A stretch of 64,000 nt of DNA from Granulicella cerasi (GTDB taxonomy: Bacteria > Acidobacteriota > Terriglobia > Terriglobales > Acidobacteriaceae). Below are positions 1 to 11,800 of this stretch, piece by piece. How positions within the stretch are numbered: position 1 is the first letter of the stretch; every line of letters begins with the position of its first letter. Where the stretch lies: assembly GCF_025685575.1 (NCBI RefSeq), contig NZ_JAGSYD010000001.1:747852-811851 (forward strand), read 5' to 3'. Below the pieces are notes generated by a model that had not been told where the DNA came from, made no database searches, and was given only the letters and a program-made list of their open reading frames with translations. The translations under genes and the position numbers were made by a program.

Positions 1-751
1 CCATCGCGAGCAGCACGAGGTCGAGGGCCTTCCAGTCCACAAGGCGGCCCATGAAGAGGAAGCGCGGCGTAGCGGGTGCTTCGTAGGCGCTGGCTTCGGG
101 CCACTTCGCGAGATCGACGCCGTTCTCTACGATCTCCACGACGCGACCGCGGTGTTCTACCGGGAGCGCGGCCGCTGTGCGTGGGTTGGCAACGAGCAGT
201 CGTGCGGCTTTTTGCTTGCCGGGCAGCAGGCGATTGAAGATGCCGCTGAAGCTTCGGCCCAGCGCGATGGCCGCATTCACGCTGGCGAATTCGGCGCGAC
301 GGAAAGCGGGCGGGTACTCCATGCCGCCGTTCATCGGCCCGATGATGACCGGCGCGCCGACGTTGGCGATAAGCGAAGGGAACTTCGGCGATACGGGGAT
401 GGGCTGATGTACGACCGTGCCCGGCGCTGCGAGTTCGCGTACCATCTTGCGCTGTGCGTGCTGCGTAAGCAGTTGGTTGGCGAGGCCGAAGGTAGCCTCT
501 GCGATGCGGCGCGGAAGGAACGAGGACAAGCGGAAGAAGAGCTTCTGCGCAGCCATGTCGGGCACGAAGAGCAGGCGCTCGCGATCGTGGGGGAAGAGTT
601 CTTCGAGCTCCGTGCGTGTACGTTCGTGCGTGATCAGCAGGGCATCGACTCCGCGAGCACGGAGCACGCGGAAGTAGTGATAGGGCAGCGATGCCTCGCC
701 GCCGAAGCGCACGGAGGCGTGCTCGGCCACGATGATGACGCGCGAAACCAC
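1..751 (-). CDS. Glycosyltransferase family 4-like protein (3' end outside window)
   Basis: The minus strand stays open from a GTG at 751 to the window edge, giving 250 residues without a stop. The N-terminus (VSRVIIVAEHASVRFGGEAS) is the glycine-containing first strand and loop of a GT-B glycosyltransferase, and FLFMGRLVDWKALDLVLLAM near the edge is the start of the second Rossmann domain typical of GT4/GT1 enzymes. Such enzymes transfer a sugar from a nucleotide donor to a lipid-linked acceptor in the cytoplasm. The GTG lies 2 bases after the stop of the preceding glycosyltransferase and has a GGAGG 9 bases upstream, so the two are probably co-transcribed and coupled. It closes, as far as visible, an exopolysaccharide/NRPS operon. 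The donor sugar and acceptor cannot be told. The catalytic EX7E region lies beyond the window, so the family call rests on the N-terminal half only. Confidence 0.8.
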   Translation of the reverse strand, partial: MVSRVIIVAEHASVRFGGEASLPYHYFRVLRARGVDALLITHERTRTELEELFPHDRERLLFVPDMAAQKLFFRLSSFLPRRIAEATFGLANQLLTQHAQRKMVRELAAPGTVVHQPIPVSPKFPSLIANVGAPVIIGPMNGGMEYPPAFRRAEFASVNAAIALGRSFSGIFNRLLPGKQKAARLLVANPRTAAALPVEHRGRVVEIVENGVDLAKWPEASAYEAPATPRFLFMGRLVDWKALDLVLLAM

Positions 752-753
752 GC

Positions 754-1725
754 TCAACCGCCTCCGAAGATCTTGTAGTAGCCGAGCTTGCCGATGAGGC
801 CCTTCAGCGATTGCTCGCGCTCGTAGTATGCGGGTGTGAGCTCAACGAAGGGCGCGGGTGCGGCAGAGGGTGTATCCGCAAGATCAACGCTGGCGCGGCC
901 CTGCGCTACGATCTGCGGAAGCCACCACTTGGCTTCGCCGCCGGCGTGGAAGCACTTCAGCGAGTTCCACGGCTCAGACGCGAGGATCGCATCGCCCTTC
1001 GCGCCGAGCTTGATGCGCACGCGCTTGGACTGCGTGCGATGCCAGCAGACCCAGCGCGCGGGGTCGAGATAACCGCCTCCGCCGTGCTCTGCGATGGCTG
1101 CCCACACGATGGCTTCAATGTGCATTTTGCGCGGGAGCGGCTTGCCGTCTGCGAGCGTTTCGATGAAGGAGTCCACCCACGCGAGTTCGTTCATCTCGGG
1201 CGAGAGTCGCCAGTGCGCGACGCCGATGTCTACGTGACGCGCGAGCGGGATGCCCGCGTGCATGGCCGCGCGGACGTTCTCCGGCGGCAGCAGGCAGTTC
1301 GGCGCCTGCCACATCAGCAGCAGGCCGTTCGGTGTGGGGTCGAAGCGGAAGCGGTTGGGGAAGTAGAGGTCCGGGTCGAGCAGGATCATCTCTGCGCCGG
1401 GTTCGGTGAGCAGCAGCGGGTCGGTGATCTTGCGCCAGCAGGGGTGACCGTGGCGCAGCGCGCGCAGATGCGGATAGCGGCCGAGGCGTTCTTCTTCTGC
1501 GGCATCAAGATCATGCTCGCTGAAGACGCTGACGCGATGTTGTTGCGGAGGAGCGATCTCGGTGACGACACGCTGCAACTCATCACGATCGTCATCGGAG
1601 TCGGTGATGAGATGCAGGTGCAGTGCGTCGGCGCTCTGCGCGAGCAGCGTGGCGATGGCAAGCCGCGCGTAGTCGAGCGAGCGAGGCGAAAGCACCATGT
1701 AGACCGGCCGCAACGTCTGGTTCAT
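754..1725 (-). CDS. Putative GT-A glycosyltransferase with a DPD motif
   Basis: A 323-residue soluble protein. It has a nucleotide-sugar-transferase layout: an N-terminal beta-alpha unit (PVYMVLSPRSLDYARLAIA), a strand reading LHLITDSDDD, and MILLDPDLYFPN around residues 113-124. The DPD (117-119) resembles the DxD metal-binding motif of GT-A enzymes such as GT8. The fold is inferred from this motif. I do not recognise a named family. Its ATG overlaps the stop of the NRPS gene by 4 bases (ATGA), so it is translated as part of the same operon, and a second glycosyltransferase follows 2 bases later. A reasonable role is adding a sugar either to the exopolysaccharide repeat unit or to the peptide made by the neighbouring assembly line. 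The sequence does not decide between these. Confidence 0.65.
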   Translation of the reverse strand: MNQTLRPVYMVLSPRSLDYARLAIATLLAQSADALHLHLITDSDDDRDELQRVVTEIAPPQQHRVSVFSEHDLDAAEEERLGRYPHLRALRHGHPCWRKITDPLLLTEPGAEMILLDPDLYFPNRFRFDPTPNGLLLMWQAPNCLLPPENVRAAMHAGIPLARHVDIGVAHWRLSPEMNELAWVDSFIETLADGKPLPRKMHIEAIVWAAIAEHGGGGYLDPARWVCWHRTQSKRVRIKLGAKGDAILASEPWNSLKCFHAGGEAKWWLPQIVAQGRASVDLADTPSAAPAPFVELTPAYYEREQSLKGLIGKLGYYKIFGGG

Positions 1726-4700
1726 CGGTTTATCTGCTCCAGGCTGTCGACGATGGCCTTCGCCATATCGCCCACCGCCGGTTCGAGGAAGATGCGTTCG
1801 TGGTCGCCGCGAATCTCGTAGATCTTCACGCCGCCGGGGAAGTACCTGCTCCAGCCTAGATCACGTGGTCCTGAGGCATAGTCCTGGTCCGTGGCGCGGA
1901 AGAGGACGAGTCTGCCGGGGTACGTGTGCAGATTGTATCGCTGCAGTGCGACGAGGTTCACGTCCCACGGAACCTTCATCCATGAGGGCATTCGCCTTGC
2001 GCCGAGCTTGCCGAAGAGGCGTGCGCTGATGCGCGCCGAGCGTGTGCCGAGTTTGTTGGCGATGTACTTCACGCGGTCCGTCATCGACAGGTGCTGCGTG
2101 TTGCCCATGATCTGCTTCATGCGGCGATCGACCTTCGTCTGCACGGCCATGCTCGAGTGGAACTCTGCTTCGAAGTCCTTCGTCTTGGCGTCGAGCATAG
2201 AGAGGTAGGCAACCTCTTCTCCGGCGTTGATCAACTGCGTGGCCATCTCCGCCGCGACGGTGCCGCCGAAGGAGTAGCCGAGCAAGTGGTAGGGGCCGTG
2301 CGGTTGCACGGTGCGCATCTCGCGGATGTAGAACGCGGCCATGTCTTCAAGCCGCAGCAGAGCGGCCTTGCCGCTGAGCAGTGACTGCGCCTGCACGCCG
2401 TAGACCGGCTGGTCTTCGCCGAGGCGGCGCGCGAGGCCCATGAAGTTCAGGATGTTGCCGCCGACGCCATGCAGGATGAATAGCGGTGGCTTTGAGCCTT
2501 CGGTGCGAATGGGCACCAGCGTGCTCGTGGTGCCTGCATCATGCTGCGAGTGGATGAGGCGGGCGATGTCCTGAATCGTCGGGTGGCTGACGAGCGTGGC
2601 GAGGCCGAAGTCTACGGCGAAGATGCGGTTCATCTTCATCACCAGACGCATGGCGGCGAGCGAGCCGACGGCGAGTGAGAAGAAGTTGGCTCGCGTGCTG
2701 ATGCGTGCGATGCCGAGCGTGGTTTGCCAGATGTCGGTGAGCTGACGTTCGACGAAGTCCTGCGGTGCGGCGAAGTCGCTGGCTTCACCGCCGGTGATGC
2801 TGACGCCGCCGTCGCCGGCTTCGGTGAAGACGTCGGGCAGTGCCTTGCGGTCAACCTTGCCGTTCATCAGGCGCGGCAGTTCGGGCAGCGCCACGATGAC
2901 GTTGGGCATCATGTATTCGGGCAGCGCACGCGCGACGACGTCTTCGAGTTCGCGGACAAGTGTCTGCGCCTTCTCTTCATCGTTCGCGTGTTGTGGCGCA
3001 TCGACGTAGGCGATCATGCGTGTGACGCCCGCGGTTTCCGCGGTGTCTGAAAGCACATGATGCGCTACGACAGCCTCGCGGACAGCGGGATGCTGCTCGA
3101 GGACGTTTTCAATCTCGCCCAGCTCGATACGGTAGCCGCGGACCTTCACCTGGAAGTCGAGGCGACCGAGCAGACGCAGTGTGCCGTCGGGCTCGACGCG
3201 CGCCGCATCGCCGGTGCGGTAGATGCGGCCTTCGCCGAAGGGGTTCGGTTTGAAACGATCTGCGGTGCGCTCTTCGCGGTTCCAGTAGCCAACGGCCACG
3301 CCCGCGCCGCCGATGCAAAGCTCGCCCTGTCGCCCCATCGGCGTCAGCTCAAGCTGCTCGTCGAGCACGTAGAACTGCTGGTTCGGCAATACATCGCCGA
3401 CGGCAGGCGCTTGCTTGCCGGGCTTGATCTGCGTGGCCGAAGACCAGATGGTGGTCTCGGTGGGGCCGTACATGTTCCACACCGAGTTGCTGCGCTCGAT
3501 CAGGCTATTGCCGAGGTCGCGTGAAACGGCCTCGCCGCCGATGAGTACACGCAGCTTCAGTGTGTTGTCCCAGCCTTCGTCGATGAGCGCGCGCCATGCG
3601 CCCGGCGTTGCCTGCAGCACGTTCACATTGCACTTCTTGAGCAGCGTAAGCAGCAGCGAAGGCGTGCGGGCTTCATTGTCGGTGGCGAGGACAAGGCGAG
3701 CGCCGACCATCAGCGGAAGGAAGATTTCCAGCGCGGCGATGTCGAAGGAGATCGTCGTGATCGCGCACCAGGTATCTGTCGGAAGAAGGCCGGGCGTATG
3801 CTGCACGCCGAGCAGCAGATTGCGCAGCGCACCGTGCGGAACGGCAACGCCCTTGGGCTTGCCGGTGGAGCCGGAGGTGTAGATCACATATGCGATGTCG
3901 TTCGGCGCGTTCGCATAGGGAATGAACGGCGTGGACTGCGTTGTGACGGTAGCAAGCTGCAGCACACGGTACTGCGGATCGACATCGAGCTCGCGGTCCG
4001 TGACGAGCAGGCGCGCTTCTGAGTCCTCCATCGCGGTGTCGATGCGCTGGCGAGGATAGCGCGCGTCGAGTGGAACGTATGCGGCGCCGGTCATCAGCAC
4101 GCCGAGCAGCGTCGCGACGGTGTCGACGGAGCGACCCATGCAAACGGCAACGCGATCGCCCGGAACGACACCTTCGGCGACGAGCTTATGCGCGATGGAG
4201 AAGGAACGCTTGGCGAGCTGCGCGTAGGTGAAGTTCGCGTTCGCGTTGTTGATCGCGATGCGGCCGGGCTCTGCGGACGCCTTTGCGAGGATGCTCTGAT
4301 GCACGGCTTCGTAGGGGCCGAAGTCGATGCTGGGACCTGCGAAGCGTTCGAGCAGTTGGCGGCGTTCGCTGCCCGTAACGGTGGGAAGCTGCAGCACAGG
4401 TGTATCCGGTGCGGTGCTGGCGGCGTCGAGAATGCTCACCATCGTGGTGAGATAGGAGCGCACCATCGACTGCCGCATATGCTGCGGGTTGTACTCCAGT
4501 TGCAGGCGTGGGCCTTCTTCCATGCGCTCGACGACGGCGAGCATCATGTCGAAGATCGCGCCGGGGCTCTCCGAGCGCAGCGGAATCATCTGCAGCGAAG
4601 AGTTCGGTGTTTCGACGCGCATCACCTGCATGAACGAAGGCTGGTAAAGGAAGAAGACAGGCGAGGCCACGGCGTTCTGGCTGTCCGAGAAATCGGGATG

Positions 4701-5798
4701 CTGCGCGAGCGTTTCGAACGGCAGCGCCTGGTGCTCGGAGCCTTCGATCGTCCAGCGTTCGACGAAGTGCAGCAACTCGCGGAAGGTTGTCTCCGGCGTG
4801 ATCTTCACGCGCATCGGCTGGATGTTGATGAAGAGGCCGATGAGGTCCTGCGTTTCATCGGTGCGGTTCGCGACCGGGTAGCCGATCATCAGGTCGTGCT
4901 GACCGGTGCTGCGCGCCAGCCATGCAAGGAAGCCTGCGAAGAAGAAGACGTTTTGCGTGACACCTTCGGCCTGGCAGAACGCACGTTCGCGCGCGGTGAT
5001 ATCGCCGGGGAGAAGTTGTGTGTCGATGGCGCCCGATGCGCCTTGCAGATGCTCTGCAAGTTCGCTCGCGGCTTCCGGGTCAGACTCAAAGCGAACGGGC
5101 TTGAAGTCGATGCCGATGCGCTCGCGCCAGAAGTCCACGGACTTCTGTGCCTCTTCGCTGCGCATCCACTCTTCATGCCACACTGCGAAGTCCGCATATT
5201 GAATCGGCAGTTCAGGCAGCGTCGCTTCTTTACCCAACAGTTCTGCTTCGTAGAGCGCCATCAGGTCGCGCTGCAGAATCCAATTGGAGATGCCATCGCA
5301 AATGATGTGGTGCATCGTCACGAGCAGCATGTGCTCGGTGGGGCCCATGCGCAGCAGCTTCAGCGCGATCAGCGGGCCCTGTGCGAGATCGAAGCGAAAC
5401 GCTGCGTGCTCACGCGTCAGCTTGTCCGCGGCCATTTGGCGCTCATCGCTGGGCAGCGTGGACAGATCCACCAGCGGAATCTCGACGAGCATCTGTGCGT
5501 GCACGATCTGGCGCAGCTTCCCGTCCACGATAGAGAACGTGGTACGGAGCGATTCGTGCCGATCGACGCAAAGCTGGTAAGCCTTGCGTAGCGCGGGGAT
5601 ATCCAGGTCTCCGTTGCACTGCCACATCAGCGGCATGTTCAACGTGGGATTACCTGGCTGCAACCTGTCCAGTGACCAGAAGCGCTCCTGAGCGGGCGTT
5701 ACTGTCATAGCGTATACATCGTTGGACTGGCTGTTCCCGGTTTCGCGCTCGCAGTCTTGTTGCTGCTTGAGCGTTGTGTCTTCGTTGCCGTTGACCAC
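1722..5798 (-). CDS. NRPS termination module, C-A-PCP-TE
   Basis: A 1358-residue non-ribosomal peptide synthetase with one complete module and a release domain. The condensation domain spans about residues 30-470, with catalytic HHIICDG at 163-169. The adenylation domain spans about 490-990, with core YTSGSTGKPKG near 640-650, YGPTETT at 777-783 and the A8 motif GYRIELGEIE near 888-897. The carrier (about 1010-1080) has the unusual core FFSLAVGSL with the phosphopantetheine Ser at 1046. The thioesterase (about 1100-1350) has GYSFGG with nucleophile Ser1176, and GDH near 1331-1333 as candidate His. Pocket residues read by alignment to GrsA are D686 I687 L690 Q729 L752 G754 M776 I784 W785 K981, the pattern usually linked to glycine. 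The start is the GTG 4 bases after the upstream stop, preceded by AGGAAGGA. An ATG at 5708 is the alternative. It probably adds the last residue and releases the product. Confidence 0.9.
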   Translation of the reverse strand: MVNGNEDTTLKQQQDCERETGNSQSNDVYAMTVTPAQERFWSLDRLQPGNPTLNMPLMWQCNGDLDIPALRKAYQLCVDRHESLRTTFSIVDGKLRQIVHAQMLVEIPLVDLSTLPSDERQMAADKLTREHAAFRFDLAQGPLIALKLLRMGPTEHMLLVTMHHIICDGISNWILQRDLMALYEAELLGKEATLPELPIQYADFAVWHEEWMRSEEAQKSVDFWRERIGIDFKPVRFESDPEAASELAEHLQGASGAIDTQLLPGDITARERAFCQAEGVTQNVFFFAGFLAWLARSTGQHDLMIGYPVANRTDETQDLIGLFINIQPMRVKITPETTFRELLHFVERWTIEGSEHQALPFETLAQHPDFSDSQNAVASPVFFLYQPSFMQVMRVETPNSSLQMIPLRSESPGAIFDMMLAVVERMEEGPRLQLEYNPQHMRQSMVRSYLTTMVSILDAASTAPDTPVLQLPTVTGSERRQLLERFAGPSIDFGPYEAVHQSILAKASAEPGRIAINNANANFTYAQLAKRSFSIAHKLVAEGVVPGDRVAVCMGRSVDTVATLLGVLMTGAAYVPLDARYPRQRIDTAMEDSEARLLVTDRELDVDPQYRVLQLATVTTQSTPFIPYANAPNDIAYVIYTSGSTGKPKGVAVPHGALRNLLLGVQHTPGLLPTDTWCAITTISFDIAALEIFLPLMVGARLVLATDNEARTPSLLLTLLKKCNVNVLQATPGAWRALIDEGWDNTLKLRVLIGGEAVSRDLGNSLIERSNSVWNMYGPTETTIWSSATQIKPGKQAPAVGDVLPNQQFYVLDEQLELTPMGRQGELCIGGAGVAVGYWNREERTADRFKPNPFGEGRIYRTGDAARVEPDGTLRLLGRLDFQVKVRGYRIELGEIENVLEQHPAVREAVVAHHVLSDTAETAGVTRMIAYVDAPQHANDEEKAQTLVRELEDVVARALPEYMMPNVIVALPELPRLMNGKVDRKALPDVFTEAGDGGVSITGGEASDFAAPQDFVERQLTDIWQTTLGIARISTRANFFSLAVGSLAAMRLVMKMNRIFAVDFGLATLVSHPTIQDIARLIHSQHDAGTTSTLVPIRTEGSKPPLFILHGVGGNILNFMGLARRLGEDQPVYGVQAQSLLSGKAALLRLEDMAAFYIREMRTVQPHGPYHLLGYSFGGTVAAEMATQLINAGEEVAYLSMLDAKTKDFEAEFHSSMAVQTKVDRRMKQIMGNTQHLSMTDRVKYIANKLGTRSARISARLFGKLGARRMPSWMKVPWDVNLVALQRYNLHTYPGRLVLFRATDQDYASGPRDLGWSRYFPGGVKIYEIRGDHERIFLEPAVGDMAKAIVDSLEQINR

Positions 5799-5802
5799 GG
5801 GG

Positions 5803-8800
5803 TTATGAGTCCTTCCTGAGGATGAAGTTCTGTCTCGACACTGCCTTGATGCCCTTCTTCGCGGGGGCGGCGGATGAGGCTCCGGTAGTGTCCGTATGGG
5901 TGAGGGTTGCTGCCAACGCCTGAATGGTACGCAGGGCAAGAATCTGCGCAGCCTTAATCGGTAGGCCTTCGCGCTGGCAGCGTGCTGCCATGCGGAAGAT
6001 CGTGAGTGAGTCAGCGCCGAGCTCGAAGATCGAGTCGGTGGTGCTCACTTCTTTCTTTTCAAGCAGCTCTGACCATATGGTGACGAGCTTGGCTTCCTGT
6101 TCGTTGGCCGGCGGCGTAATCGTACGCGGAGCCGCGCTGGCGCGGTGCGAGGCCAACAGTGCTTTCCTGTCGATTTTACCGTTCGACGTCTGCGGCATCG
6201 AATCGACCAGTACGATATCGCGCGGCTGCATGTACTCAGGCAGTACACGTTGGGTCGCCATACGCAGATCATTCGCCGTGACGTTGCTGCCCGCTTCCAT
6301 CTGCGCGAACGCGATGACGTAGGCTGCAGCGGTCTCTGTCGCAGGTTGCAAAGCCACTACGGCCTGCACGACCTCGGGCTGCTTGCGGAACGCAGCTTCG
6401 ATTTCGCCAAGCTCGATGCGATAGCCGCGAATCTTCACCTGCGAGTCGCCACGGCCGCCAAGGGCGATCGTGCCGTCGGCGATCCAGCGACCGAGGTCGC
6501 CTGTCTTGTACAGGCGGCCTTCGCCGAAGGGGTTCGCGATAAACGCTGCGTCGGTGAGGTCGGGGCGGTTCCAATAGCCGCGTGCGAGGCCTTCGCCGCC
6601 GATGTAAAGATCGCCGGGGACTCCGATGGGCAACGGCTGCAGTTCGCCATCGAGCACGTAGAACGTGGTGTTCGCAATCGGGCCACCGATGCGCGGCGTC
6701 TCACTGGCGTTCTCGATGCGCAGCGTGGACGACCAGATCGTCGTCTCCGTCGGGCCGTACATGTTCCACACGTCGTTGGTCTCTGCGAGCAGCTGCTTCG
6801 CCAGTTCGCGCGGCAGAGCTTCGCCGCCGACGAGGGCCTTCAGCTTGATCTCGCTGTTCCATCCAGCATCAAGCAGCACGCGCCACAGGCCAGGCGTAGC
6901 CTGCATCACGTTGGCACCGGTGCGGCGCAGCAGGCCGAGCAGCAATGCGCCGTCGCGAGCTTCTTCGTCCGTAGCGATGATCACGCGACCGCCTGCAAGC
7001 AAGGGCATCAGCAGCTCAAGCTCGGCGATGTCGAAGGACACCGTCGTCACCGCAAGCAACGCGTCGCTGGCGGTGAAGCCCGGCTCACGCATCATGCTGT
7101 GCAGCAGGTTCATCAGCGCGCCATGCTCGACGGCGACGCCCTTAGGTTTGCCGGTCGAACCCGAGGTGTAGAGCAGATACGCAAGGTCGCCCGAGTTCAC
7201 GGTGGGCAGCTGTGCGCCGTCGTGCTTTGGCTGCGGGCCGGTCACGTTGATGCGCGGAGCCGTGGAGATGATCTTCGGATCACGGCTGGTGAGCAGCGCC
7301 GCGATCTTCGCATCGCCCATGATGAGGTCAAGGCGCTCCTGCGGGTTGTGGCTATCGAGCGGCACGTAAGCCGCGCCCGCTGCCATCGCCGCCAGCATGG
7401 CGCCGAGCATTTCGATGGAGCGATCGAGCGAGATGCCTACGACATCGCCCGGCTGCACGCCTTCTGCGAGCAAGCGATGCGCGACGGCATCGACGTACTC
7501 ATGCAGTTCACGATAGCTCCACTTGTGTCCGTTGCATTCGACTGCAATCGCATCAGGACGAGCCGCGGCATGGCGCGCCAACGCCTGCGGCATTGACTCC
7601 CATGCCCCGAAGTCAGCCTTCGTGCTGTTCCAGGCCTCGAGCACTTGTGCACGCTGCGAAGCAGGGAGGAGCGGAAGCTTCGTGACGGGCTGCTCGGGCA
7701 TCGTCGCAACGCTCGAGAGGATCTGCTTCCAGATCTCCATCCAGCGCTCAATCGTTGCACCGTCGAAGAGTTCCGTGTTGTAGTCGCACGTAAACTCCAC
7801 GCCTGCGGGCGTCTCCATCACGTTCAGGAAGAGGTCCGTGTTTACGAAGCGCTTGGCGTTCGAGATTACCGACGCGTTCAGGCCATCGAACTTCACGCCT
7901 TCGCCGAGCTTCTCCAGGTTGAACTGCACCTCGATCAGCGGCATGCGCGAGGAGTCGCGCGGCAGATCGAGCTCACGCAGCAGGCTGCCGAAGGTGTACT
8001 CCTGGTGGCTCTGCGCGTCGAGCATGGCCGAGCGCGTGGCCTTCCAGTGTTCAGCAACGGTCTCGCCTTCACGCAGCTCGCTAAGCATCGGCAGGAAGTT
8101 CACGCAGTGGCCGACGAGCGTTTCGCCTTCGAGTAGCGCCTGACCTGCGGTGGAGATGCCCACCACGACTTCGCTCTGCTGCGTCAGGCGATGCATCAGC
8201 ATCTGGAACGAGGAGAGGAACGCCACGTAGGGGCTGGCGCCGCTCTTGCGCGCGGCCGTGCGTGCGGCTTCGAAGATCTCCGCCGGCACGGTACCGCGAT
8301 ACGTTGCCCCCGCGAATCCGCGAACGGCAGGGCGCGTGCGATCGCTCGGCAGATTCAGGCGCGGCTCGCGGCCTGCGAAGCGCTTTACCCAGTACTGTTC
8401 GTTCTCGCGGAACTCACCGGCTACGGTGCGCTCCTGCTCGCGCACGGCGTAAGCAGCAAAGCTTGCGGGCTCCGGCAACGACTCCATAGCACCGCCGTTG
8501 GAGTAAAGCGAAGCGATCTCTTCGAGCAGCACGTTCGCCGACCAGCCATCGAGCACGATGTGATGCGCTGTGAGCACGACGGTGTAATGCTCTGCGCTTT
8601 GGCGGAAGCACACAACGCGCAACAGCGGCCCGCGATGCAGGTCGAACGGTGTGGCAGCTTCGGCATCGACGCGCGAAGCTACGGCCTGCGCGCGGGCATC
8701 CGCTTCAAAGGTGCTGACGTCGGCAAACTCGATCTGTCCGGAGAAGACCGGCGACACATGCAGCATCTCGCCAGACTCATCCACGGTGCTGCGTAGCGCA

Positions 8801-11800
8801 TCGTGGCGCGCAACGGCGGCATCCAGCGCGAAGCGTAGCGCGTCTTCACGCACAGCACCGCGCAACTCCAGCGTGACGGACTCGTTGAACGCACAGTTCG
8901 CTGCATCATCAAGGCTCGCGGCCAGGAAGATCTCGCGTTGCGGTTCGGTCAAGGGCACAGTCGAAGGTGCATCGCGGCGCAGCTTCATCGGCGCGACCGC
9001 GGACTCGACCGTTGCGGTCAACGTGGCGCCGCTGCGTGAAGCTTCGACGGCTGCATCGCCTTCGGCGACGGCTGCGAGCTCTTCATCACTTCCGCTCGGC
9101 AGAATGCCGAGGCCGTGAAGCTCTGCAATCGTTGCACGGAATGCGGCGAGCACGGTTTCGATGTCCGCATCGCTGTGCGCCGTGGTGAGGAAGCAGGGGT
9201 AGCCTTCCTGAATATGGACGCCACGCGCGCGCATCGCGTAGTAGAAGAGCGGCGCAAGCTTCCACTCGCTCGGCAGCGAAACGTAGAACCACGAAGCGAA
9301 GCCGAAGACGCGGAAGGGAATGCGCTTCTCGGCGAACATCGCGTTCACATCCTGCTCCATACGACGCGTCTTCGCGTTGAGCGTCTTCTGCAGCTCGGGG
9401 CCCTGCTCGTTGAGGAACGTCAGCACAGCGCGCGCGATGCTCAGCGCCTGCGGATGACGCACAAAGGTGCCTGCGAAGAAGGTCATACCGACTTCAGGCG
9501 TGGAGGCGTCGCCGAAGTTCCACGCTCCCCCATCGAGCGCGTCCATCCACTTGGCTTTGCCCGAGAGCACGCCGATGGGGTAGCCACCGCCGACGACCTT
9601 GCCGTAGGTGCAGAGGTCGGCGCGAATGCCGAGGTACTCCTGCATGCCGCCCGGTGCCACGCGGAAGCCGGTGACGACTTCGTCGAGAATCATCGTTGTG
9701 CCGGACTCTTCGGTCAGGCGGCGGACTTCGCGAATGAACTCGAAGGGCTGCACTTCAGGATGGCGCGTCTGCACAGGCTCGATGAGCACTGCAGCGAGAT
9801 CGTTTGCGTTCTCGCGCAGCCACTGCATCGATGCTTCGGTGCCGTACTCGAGCACCGTGACGTTGCCGACGTTCTCTTGCGGAATGCCCGGTGCGATGGG
9901 CATAGAGCCAGCGGGCGTGGAGCGCACGAGCACCTCGTCGAAGGTGCCGTGATAGTCGCCTGCGAAGTAGACCACGCGTTCGCGTCCGCTGATCGTGCGC
10001 GCGAGACGAATCGCGGCCATCACCGCTTCCGAGCCCGTATTGCAAAAGGTCACGCGATCGTTGCCGGTCATCGCCGCGAACATCTGAGCGACTTCGCCCG
10101 CGAGCACGGACTGCGGGCCGATGGCGACGCCGGTGTGCATCTGCGCGATCGCGGCTTCCACCACAAACTCCGGCGAGTGGCCGAACATGATGCAGCCGTA
10201 GCCGTTCACGATGTCGATGTACTCGTTGCCGTCGACGTCGATGATGCGCGAACCGTTCGCGCGATCGGTGACGAGCGGGTAGACCATCTCCTTCCACTGC
10301 GGGCGGAAGCCTGCAACGGCGCGCGGGTCAGCAAGGTTCTTGCGCGACTCCGCCGTGATGCGCTTGGAGCTTGGCGTCTTCTCGACGTAGGCCGCAATCA
10401 GCCGCTCCATGTACGCGGTCTGCTCGGACGTAACAGCATGTGTCGCCTTCTGAATTGTGCGGAAGGAGCCATGCTTCACCTCGCCGAGTGCGGCGGCGTT
10501 GAGCGTGGGCTTCTTCGCAGCGGGGTTCAGCTTCGCACTGCCTGCGCTGAGTGGTTCGAGGCCAGCGAGCTTGCGGAGTTCGTCGATCTGTCCGGCGAAG
10601 AGTCCGCTCAACTGCTCGATCTGCTGCTGCAGAGCCGCGCCAACGACGCCGGACTCGCTTGCTGCAGGGGCGGCGACTTCTGCAGGCAGGGTAGCATCGA
10701 GGAACGCTGCGAGCTTGGCGACGGAGTCGTCCTGCTCCATCAACTGACGGAACGAGATCGGCGTGCCGAAAGCCTTCGACATCATCTGCGCGGCTTGTGT
10801 CATGCAGAGCGAATCGAGGCCGAGCTCGAGGAAGGAAACGTCGTCTTCTTCAGAGTTGATCGTGACGCCAGACACCTTGTGCAGTTCATCGGCGACACGG
10901 CGACGCAGAGCGGGAACGCGATCTTGCGCGGCGGCCGCGGGAGCCGTTCCCGCGGATGCGCTTGCGGCTTGGGTCGAGGGCGCAGAAGGTGCCGCTTCCA
11001 TCCAGAAGCGCTTGCGCTCAAACGGATAGGTCGGCAGTGCGATGCGCTGTGCGGGCTCGGCGAAAAAGTCCTCAAGTGCAGCATCGTTGCTGGCGTTCAG
11101 CCATTCTTGCAGCGCTTCATTGGAGGGCTGGGATGCTGCGGACTTCAGCGCAGAGATCGCTTCTTCACGCGTGGACGCCATGAACGCGGCGCGATGCGCA
11201 TACGCCGCGCGACCGGTTGCGAGCGTGTAGGCCACATCATCCAGTTGCAATTCAGGGTGCTGTGCAAGGTGTACGGCAAGCTCTGTGCGCATGGCTGCGA
11301 GAGCTTCGGGTGTACGTGCGGAAAGCACGATCGGCAGCGGCTTCGCGGCAAACGCAGCCGCTGTGGTCGCGGGCGATTCTTCGAGGATAACGTGTGCGTT
11401 CACGCCGCCAACGCCGAAAGCGGAGACGCCAGCACGAAGCGGAGCCTCTCCGCTCCACGGCCTGGCTTCCGCGATGAAGCGGAAGGGCGAGTTCGCCATC
11501 GTGAGGTGCGTGTTCGGCGTGCGGAAGTGAGCGAGCGCGGGCAGCGTGCGCTCACGCATTTGCAGGATCGTTTTGATGACACCGGTGACGCCAGCGGCTG
11601 CGTCGAGATGGCCGACGTTTGCCTTGGCGGAGCCGATGGTGCACCAGCGCTTGTCGCTTGCGCCAAAGACTTGATTGAGCGCGGTGAACTCCACGGGGTC
11701 GCCGAGCGGCGTGCCTGTGCCGTGCGCTTCGATGTAGCTGATGTCGCGCGGCTCAAGGCCTGCCATCGCCTGCGCGTTGCGCAGTGCGCGTGTCTGGCCG

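Noticed and set aside
5799..5939. N-terminal extension of the terminal NRPS to 5939
   Set aside because: It would overlap the upstream gene by 137 bases and encodes a Pro/Arg-rich stretch unlike any condensation-domain start. The GTG at 5798 fits the operon spacing.
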